DNA of 31,630 nucleotides from contig WRMT01000002.1 of NCBI GenBank assembly GCA_009777005.1, positions 1 through 31,630 of the forward strand. The letters are read 5' to 3'. This DNA comes from Methanobrevibacter sp. Lineage in GTDB: Archaea; Methanobacteriota; Methanobacteria; Methanobacteriales; Methanobacteriaceae. Numbering within the stretch: position 1 is the first letter of the stretch; each line of letters opens with the position of its first letter. The notes under the pieces were generated by a model. It searched no databases, was not told where the DNA came from, and saw only the letters and a program-made list of their open reading frames with translations. Both the position numbers and the translations under genes were made by a program. Below are positions 26,563-31,630 of this stretch, in pieces.

Positions 26563-28995
26563 TTAATCTAATTTTTTTCTTAAAAAAGTACTTAATAGAC
26601 CTAAAAAAGCTAATATAGCTATTATTCTCATTCCTGTTTTTTTCATAGGCACATGACCTGTGACTGAATTATTTTCTTGATTTATGTAATTGCTTGTTTC
26701 GTTATTATTGTTTGTGTTGTTGTTTGTTTCGTTATTGTTATTTATGTGATTGTTTGTTTCGTTATTGTCATTTGTGTTGTTGTTTGTTTCGTTATTATTG
26801 TTTGTGTTGTTGTTTGTTTCATTAGTACTGTTACTATTATTTTCCCCAATTCCAACAACATTGAAACTTGTCATATTTTCAAATCCATAGTAGACATTGT
26901 TTCCTGCAAAAGTAGCTATAACATTTATAGCTCCTGTACGACTAGTATTATATGATAAGTTCCATTGACCTGCATTATCCGTAATTAAAATATAAACTAT
27001 ACCATCTACAGTAAGATTAAACTCAACATTAGCTAGTATGTTTCCATCTTCATCATACAATACTCCACTAATATTAACATTTTCACCAAGTTCAACATTT
27101 GCTGGAACAATAATAGTGGTATTGGTTATTAATTTAACAACATTAAAACTTGTGGAATTAGTAAAACCAAAGTAATCAGCATTACCTTCCCATTGAACTA
27201 TAACAGTTAATATTCTTGCATTTCTTGGACTGTATATCAAACTCCAAGCACCAACATTATTAGTTGTTTCAATAAAAGTTTGACCATCAACCGTAATATT
27301 AATAGTTACATTAGCTATGAAATTATCATCTTCATCAGACAAAACACCACTAATATTAGTAGCTTCACCAACTTTAACAGTATCTGGAACAACAACAATA
27401 GTAGTATTAGTAGGGATAATAACCCTTAACTGACCATTTAGTAAAATAATCGGATAACTAGAATGACCAAGATAATTACCAGTAACAGGAATCAAACCTG
27501 TGAAATTAGGTGTTAAATAACTTAAATTTGCATATCCTTCAATTGAGGTTACACTAGCAATAGCTATTCCATTAACCAAAAAATTGATATTTTGACCAGT
27601 AACAGTATTCCCCATATCATCAGTTAAAGTTGCAAACAAAGTAATATTATGATTTCTTCTAACTGGAATAGTGGTATTATTAAGGAAAGTTAGATTTAAA
27701 ATACCAATTCTACCATTATTATAGATCATATGTCCTAAACCTGCAATATTACCCCTCATAATATTGTTATTAAGAGACATATTTAGATTATTGTAAATAG
27801 CTCCACCATTTGATGATGCAAAATTATCTGTGAAATTACAAGCTGCTACAGTAATATTAGCACTATTGTAAATTGCACCACCACGACTATCGGCATTGTT
27901 TTCTGTAAACTTACTATTTCTTATTATAGATGAATTACCTATATTATAGATTGCACCACCAAAATCTGCAGTATTATTAATGAAAATACAGTTAGTTACT
28001 GTGAAATTAAAGGTTCCAGTACTGTAAGTAGTTTGATGATGGTTATATATAGCTCCTCCACTAATGTATGCTCGGTTGTTTGTGAAAGTACAATTTATCA
28101 CTGAGAAATTAGCTCCATGATTAATTATAGCTCCACCATATCCATAGCTTGCATTGTTGTTTGTGAAAGTACAATCTATTAAGATATGATTATCACCTTC
28201 AGTGTAAATTGCACCTCCAGCAGCACCATAAAAAGTTGCCCTGTTGTCTGTGAAAGTACAATTTGTCATTCTAACACCATTTCTCCACCAGGTGAAAATA
28301 GCTCCACCCCATAAAGCAGTATTATTAATGAAAGTACAGTTTTCTAAAGTAGAATTAAAACTACCCTCATCATAGATAGCTCCACCATATCCTTCAGAAC
28401 CACTAACTGAATTGTTTATGAAAGTACTATTTATTAATGTGAAATTTGATCTTCCAACATAAATAGCACCACCACAAGCTGCTCTGTTGTTTGTGAAAGT
28501 ACAGTTTATCACTTCAAAATTATTACCATAATTGTAGATAGCACCACCATTTGCATAGCTACCTCTTGCAGAATTGTTTGTAAATATACAATTTATGAAG
28601 CTCATTCTCGTGTTTGTAGTAAAACTGTAAATTGCTCCACCATCACCAGAAACATTTCCATTTATGAATGTTATGTTAATGAATGTAGCATTGAGATTGT
28701 TGTTAATTGTGAATATTCTTCCCATGCCTTGTCCATCAATGACCACATCTTTTGTTTCTCCATTTCCTTTCAGGGTTAAATTTTTGTTTATAATTATATT
28801 AGTTACATTGTTAGTGTATATTCCTGTATCTAAGTTGATTATGTCTCCATCACTAGCATTAGCTATGGTTTGACCTAGATTATCTCCACTACTTATGTTG
28901 ATTTCAGCTCCACATACAGTTGATAAACTTAAGGAAAATAAAAATAACATTATTCCAATAAAGAGTATTTTCATTGATATTTGATTTTTGATCAA
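26563..28995 (-). CDS. Adhesin-like surface protein (810 aa): beta-helix, Ig-like domains, Asn-rich linker, C-terminal anchor
   Basis: The chosen start is TTG at 28995, because AAAGGAG (29004-29010) lies 8 nt before it; a longer frame starts at TTG 29013 and ATG 28974 has no ribosome binding site. A signal peptide follows (ILFIGIMLFLFSLSL core, ending TVCGA). The beta-helix (about residues 35-430) has at least eleven GGAIY-type turns with CTFTNN motifs, the polymorphic membrane protein repeat. Three Ig-like domains follow (about 445-535, 536-625, 630-715), sharing NISGVL-DEDDN motifs. A linker of ten-residue ETNNNTNNNN units precedes VPMKKTGM, a hydrophobic helix and RKKLD. It should be exported and membrane- or wall-anchored, an adhesin by family. 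It is unusually rich in Asn/Thr sequons. It is much shorter than the giant adhesin and has no DUF11 stalk. A small ORF (29000-29104) ends 5 nt before the start. Confidence 0.93.
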   Translation of the reverse strand: MIKNQISMKILFIGIMLFLFSLSLSTVCGAEINISSGDNLGQTIANASDGDIINLDTGIYTNNVTNIIINKNLTLKGNGETKDVVIDGQGMGRIFTINNNLNATFINITFINGNVSGDGGAIYSFTTNTRMSFINCIFTNNSARGSYANGGAIYNYGNNFEVINCTFTNNRAACGGAIYVGRSNFTLINSTFINNSVSGSEGYGGAIYDEGSFNSTLENCTFINNTALWGGAIFTWWRNGVRMTNCTFTDNRATFYGAAGGAIYTEGDNHILIDCTFTNNNASYGYGGAIINHGANFSVINCTFTNNRAYISGGAIYNHHQTTYSTGTFNFTVTNCIFINNTADFGGAIYNIGNSSIIRNSKFTENNADSRGGAIYNSANITVAACNFTDNFASSNGGAIYNNLNMSLNNNIMRGNIAGLGHMIYNNGRIGILNLTFLNNTTIPVRRNHNITLFATLTDDMGNTVTGQNINFLVNGIAIASVTSIEGYANLSYLTPNFTGLIPVTGNYLGHSSYPIILLNGQLRVIIPTNTTIVVVPDTVKVGEATNISGVLSDEDDNFIANVTINITVDGQTFIETTNNVGAWSLIYSPRNARILTVIVQWEGNADYFGFTNSTSFNVVKLITNTTIIVPANVELGENVNISGVLYDEDGNILANVEFNLTVDGIVYILITDNAGQWNLSYNTSRTGAINVIATFAGNNVYYGFENMTSFNVVGIGENNSNSTNETNNNTNNNNETNNNTNDNNETNNHINNNNETNNNTNNNNETSNYINQENNSVTGHVPMKKTGMRIIAILAFLGLLSTFLRKKLD
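26681..26820 (-). repeat. 30-bp tandem repeat coding an ETNNNTNNNN linker
   Basis: Four full 30-bp units (26701, 26731, 26761, 26791) and one partial unit encode ten-residue Asn/Thr/Glu repeats between the last Ig-like domain and the membrane anchor. They are frame-neutral, so length may vary between strains. Confidence 0.93.
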
Positions 28996-28999
28996 TTTT

Positions 29000-29104
29000 T
29001 TAGCTCCTTTCAACTAATTTTTTTCCTTGATAAGTTTTTATCATATTTCTTTTAACATCTCCTCTGCATCGAATATTAAAATTTTTAAGATTATGATCAA
29101 TCAT
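29000..29104 (-). CDS. Possible 34-residue upstream ORF ending at the third adhesin's start
   Basis: ATG 29104 to TAA 29000 encodes a basic peptide beginning MIDHNLKNFNIRC and ending KKLVERS. Its last codons form the adhesin's ribosome binding site (GAA AGG AGC TAA) and its stop lies 5 nt before the adhesin TTG. Its own GGAG is only 2 nt from the ATG, so initiation is doubtful. The coupled geometry is what makes it worth noting; a similar arrangement exists at 5553-5597. Confidence 0.3.
   Translation of the reverse strand: MIDHNLKNFNIRCRGDVKRNMIKTYQGKKLVERS
29004..29010 (-). promoter_or_regulatory. Ribosome binding site setting a TTG start
   Basis: AAAGGAG on the minus strand is 8 nt upstream of TTG 28995. 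No ATG lies at suitable spacing, so this decides the start of the adhesin. Confidence 0.65.
29028..29043. promoter_or_regulatory. Short palindrome in the leader of the third adhesin
   Basis: TGATAA-GTTT-TTATCA, 6-bp arms with a 4-bp centre, lies about 20 bp upstream of the ribosome binding site. It could be an operator or an mRNA hairpin. Short arms in AT-rich DNA may also arise by chance. Confidence 0.35.
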
Positions 29105-30083
29105 TTCTCCACTAAAATAATTCAATTATTTTCTTTTCTCTCTCCCATAAAATAATTGTATAATCTAGCATATTTTAACAATCTTAAATATTATTGGATG
29201 AGATTTAATAAATTAAATATTATTCATTGACTTAGCTATTTTTTAAAAAGAAATATGGCTTTTTTTATAATTTTTTTTATAAACTTAATTAAATTTTATC
29301 AAAATAATTAAAATCTAATAATTAACATTATATATAAAAAAATAACTTTATACATATATAATATTTGAATATAATATAAAAATAAATAATTTGTATAATC
29401 TACATATACTATTATATAAAAAACTTATTTCAATTCATGCGAAATCATATTAAAATTTTATTATATATAAACATTCGCTTATAGGTAAGAATGTTCATTC
29501 AAAAATTATATTCGATATCCTCTATATAGACAGCTACGTAACTAAATGTCAAATAAATATATTTAGCCCGATCTATATCATTATCATCTATAATTTTCAT
29601 GAAAAAATAAACAGTTTTAAACAAAAAAACTCATGAGATTGATGTTGATTTATAATAATATTTTTAATATTTAAAATTAGAAAATGAACAAAATAAATAT
29701 TAAAAAAATTTATAATATTAAAAAAAAAGTATTAAAAAATATTTTTTATCTAAATGGATTTATCAGATAAGATATTGTTTTTAAGAGAGGTATCTAATTT
29801 TTATCCTCAAAAAAAATCTTTGAAGTAAAATATATTTCCAATGAGATTGTATTTTTCATTTCAAAGTATTTATTTTCTTTTTAAAAAAAATAATTAAAAA
29901 AATAAAAATTTTTCTATTGGAGAATTATTTTTGATATTATTTTAAAAAAAGGTATTTAAGGAAAAGATTTTTTTATATTTTTAGGAATAAAATTGGTTTT
30001 TTTTGGGTTTTAGAATAGCTATTTTAAAGTTGTTTTATTTTTTTGTCATGTTTTAGAATAGCTATTTTAAAAAAATTTCATTA
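29105..30083. other. AT-rich spacer between the third adhesin and argF
   Basis: There is no supported ORF. 29470-29495 is a hairpin (AACATTC...GAATGTT with inner CTTA/TAAG). 29510-29585 is slightly richer in G+C and has distant arms TCTATATA/TATAGA. A 21-bp direct repeat TTTTAGAATAGCTATTTTAA(A) occurs at 30008-30028 and 30051-30071, just beyond the argF stop; T-runs there may end the argF transcript. Confidence 0.5.
30008..30071 (-). repeat. 21-bp direct repeat in the argF 3' flank
   Basis: TTTTAGAATAGCTATTTTAA plus A occurs at 30008-30028 and 30051-30071, 43 bp apart. Each copy contains the palindrome ATAGCTAT. On the argF strand runs of seven or more T lie next to it, which could serve as poly-U termination signals. 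Confidence 0.6.
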
Positions 30084-30986
30084 TTATTTCAAAAAATGGT
30101 ATAAAACAGCTTTTTGAGCGTGCAAACGATTTTCAGCCTGATCAACAATTACAGAATTTTTACCATCAATCACATCAGCTGTTACTTCTTCCCCACGTAT
30201 AGCTGGAAGACAATGCATAAATATTGCATCTTCATTAGCTAATTTCATAAGTTTGGAGTTAACTTGGTATTTTTCAAGAGCATTTTTTCGTTCTTTCTCT
30301 TGTTTTTCATTACCCATACTTACCCACACATCTGTATACACTACATCTGCATCTTTCACAGCTATTTCAACATTATCGGTTATTGTGACATTTGAGCCAG
30401 ATTCTTTAGCTATTGACTTGGATTGTTTCACAATTTTTTCATTAGCTTGGTAAGCTTTTGGAGAAGCAGCTACTATGTCCATTCCAAGGCAAGCACATAT
30501 AAGAAGAAGGGAGTTACAAACATTGTTCCCATCTCCCACATAAACGAATTTCCCACTAAAATCTCCTTTATGTTCTTTGATTGTTTGCATATCAGCTAAT
30601 GCTTGGCAAGGATGTTCTAAGTCGCTTAATCCACTTATTATGGGAACCGTAGCTTCTTTCTCAAATTCAACTAAGTCTTCATGTTCAATAGCTCTTATCA
30701 TTATCCCGTCGACATACCTACTTAAGACTCTCGCTGTATCAGAAATTGACTCCCCTCTACCCATTTGTAGATCATTTTCTGATAAAAATAGAGCACTTCC
30801 ACCTAGTTCATACATCCCTACTTCAAAGGATACTCTTGTACGGGTTGATGATTTTTGAAAGATCATAGCTAATGATTTGCCATCAAGGGGTTTACCTTTA
30901 ATTAAACCATGTTTAAATTCATTAGCTAAATCCAATATTTCTGTTACCTCATCTTTTATATCATAAATTGACAAAAGGCTTTTCAT
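30084..30986 (-). CDS. argF: Ornithine carbamoyltransferase
   Basis: Joins carbamoyl phosphate and ornithine to give citrulline and phosphate in cytoplasmic arginine biosynthesis. ATG 30986 follows AGGAGA (30995-31000) at 9-nt spacing. All family hallmarks are present: the carbamoyl-phosphate site SSTRTR (46-51), HPCQ (125-128), DVWVSMG (219-225, the ornithine-side loop that separates it from aspartate carbamoyltransferase) and HCLP (258-261). The length of 300 residues is normal for the family. It appears monocistronic, with its own TATA-like box and no close neighbour. No arginine-operator-like palindrome is obvious. Intact and expected to be functional. Confidence 0.97.
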   Translation of the reverse strand: MKSLLSIYDIKDEVTEILDLANEFKHGLIKGKPLDGKSLAMIFQKSSTRTRVSFEVGMYELGGSALFLSENDLQMGRGESISDTARVLSRYVDGIMIRAIEHEDLVEFEKEATVPIISGLSDLEHPCQALADMQTIKEHKGDFSGKFVYVGDGNNVCNSLLLICACLGMDIVAASPKAYQANEKIVKQSKSIAKESGSNVTITDNVEIAVKDADVVYTDVWVSMGNEKQEKERKNALEKYQVNSKLMKLANEDAIFMHCLPAIRGEEVTADVIDGKNSVIVDQAENRLHAQKAVLYHFLK

Positions 30987-31002
30987 AATTTGTTTCTCCT
31001 AA

Positions 31003-31038
31003 ATGATTATATTTAAGCCCTATAATCTATATATTTAA
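31003..31038 (-). promoter_or_regulatory. Probable archaeal promoter of argF
   Basis: On the minus strand TTAAATATATAG (31027-31038) is a TATA-box-like word. Transcription would start about 25 nt on, near 31003-31010, giving a leader of about 20 nt that includes AGGAGA. Confidence 0.5.
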
Positions 31039-31510
31039 TAATTTAAGTTAATTATTTAGTTGTTTCTTCTTTATAAATTTTCCTTTCTTAGGTGACTGTA
31101 AAGTTTCATAGTCTTATTTAGTCATATTCTTGTTTTATTGAGAACTTTTTGAAATCATGAAACTATTTCCTTAATGTGAATAATTTTGCACTTAAAGAAT
31201 TTTTAAAAAGAGATTTAATTTACTTGTTTTTAGCTATTAAAAACCATTGTTTAAATGAAAACATGAACCATTATATGTTTTTTTTGTCATGATTTTCTAT
31301 AATGGATTGTTTTTCATGAAAATATTCTTCAATATGTTGTTTTTTTAAAGAAAAAACTTAAAAAAACTTTTAAATGAGTTATAGAAAAAATAAAAAATAG
31401 AAAAAAATTTAAACAGTTTATTCATAGTTAATAACCATATTAACCTATTAGCCAGAAAATTAAAAAGAAACTAAGATATGATGGAATAAACTTCTTTTTA
31501 AAGTAGATTA
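31039..31510. other. AT-rich spacer upstream of argF
   Basis: There is no supported ORF or RNA. Several ATGAAAA/TTTTCATGA words occur around 31250-31320; no clear structure was identified. Confidence 0.5.
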
Positions 31511-31540
31511 GATGTAAATAATAAATTAAGTTATTTATTA

Positions 31541-31630
31541 TAGGAAAATATTAAGTTATTTTATTTATAATAGAAAAATATTATGTAATTTTATTTATTA
31601 TAGGAAAATATTAAGTTATTTTATTTATAA
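31541..31630 (+). repeat. 30-bp tandem repeats running off the window end
   Basis: Three 30-bp units start at 31541, 31571 and 31601. The first and third are identical (TAGGAAAATATTAAGTTATT then TTATTTATAA) and the middle one differs at a few positions. A weaker unit precedes them. There is no unique spacer between units, so it is not a CRISPR array. The array may continue beyond the window. Confidence 0.85.

Noticed and set aside
31541..31630. CRISPR-like array
   Set aside because: The 30-bp units are contiguous with no unique spacers; the same holds for the 80-bp and 143-bp arrays.

Overview
The window looks like chromosomal DNA of a very AT-rich methanogenic archaeon, most likely Methanobrevibacter (Methanobacteriales). 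This rests on giant Asn/Thr-rich adhesin-like proteins (polymorphic-outer-membrane-type beta-helix repeats, DUF11 repeats, Ig-like domains, C-terminal anchor), an archaeal-type arginyl-tRNA synthetase, GGTGA/AGGAG ribosome binding sites, T-tract terminators and TATA-like promoters. The genus is an inference from protein style; no search was run.

Layout. 2-1906 (+) is the 3' end of an adhesin whose start lies outside the window. 1907-5583 is a gene-poor spacer packed with direct, inverted and tandem repeats and a decayed Rpn-nuclease remnant. 5584-16230 (+) is a 3548-residue adhesin with a Cys-rich N-terminus, a long beta-helix, 13 DUF11 repeats, Ig-like domains and a C-terminal anchor. Its last ~500 residues and its 3' flank are a near copy of the first adhesin. 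16231-17956 holds a decayed Rpn fragment, a 24-residue hydrophobic small ORF and a GC-rich, hairpin-rich island that looks like a non-coding RNA gene. 17957-18934 (+) is an Rpn/PD-(D/E)XK gene broken by an in-frame palindromic insertion. 19410-21302 (+) is argS with an Asn-rich insertion. 21472-22582 (-) is a two-gene unit: a MuF-tail/ADP-ribosyltransferase-like protein and a 70-residue partner, followed by a terminator. 23190-23600 looks like a collapsed second copy of that unit's flanks. 24049-24807 (-) is a secreted CAP/SCP plus fibronectin III protein with a decayed Lys-rich tail region downstream. 26563-28995 (-) is a third, 810-residue adhesin. 30084-30986 (-) is argF (ornithine carbamoyltransferase).

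How it fits together. Two housekeeping arginine-related genes (argS, argF) border a variable cell-surface and conflict region. The surface proteins share one plan: export signal, beta-helix, Ig/DUF11 stalk, low-complexity linker, and a Gly-containing motif plus membrane helix plus basic tail. Repetition at several scales (9-bp and 30-bp coding repeats, 360-bp domains, ~1.1-kb three-domain blocks, duplicated 3' modules) suggests these genes change by recombination. The points most worth a second look are the structured RNA island beside the 24-residue hydrophobic ORF, the MuF/ART-like gene with its small partner, the nine-cysteine cluster at the adhesin N-terminus, and the palindromic element inside the Rpn gene.
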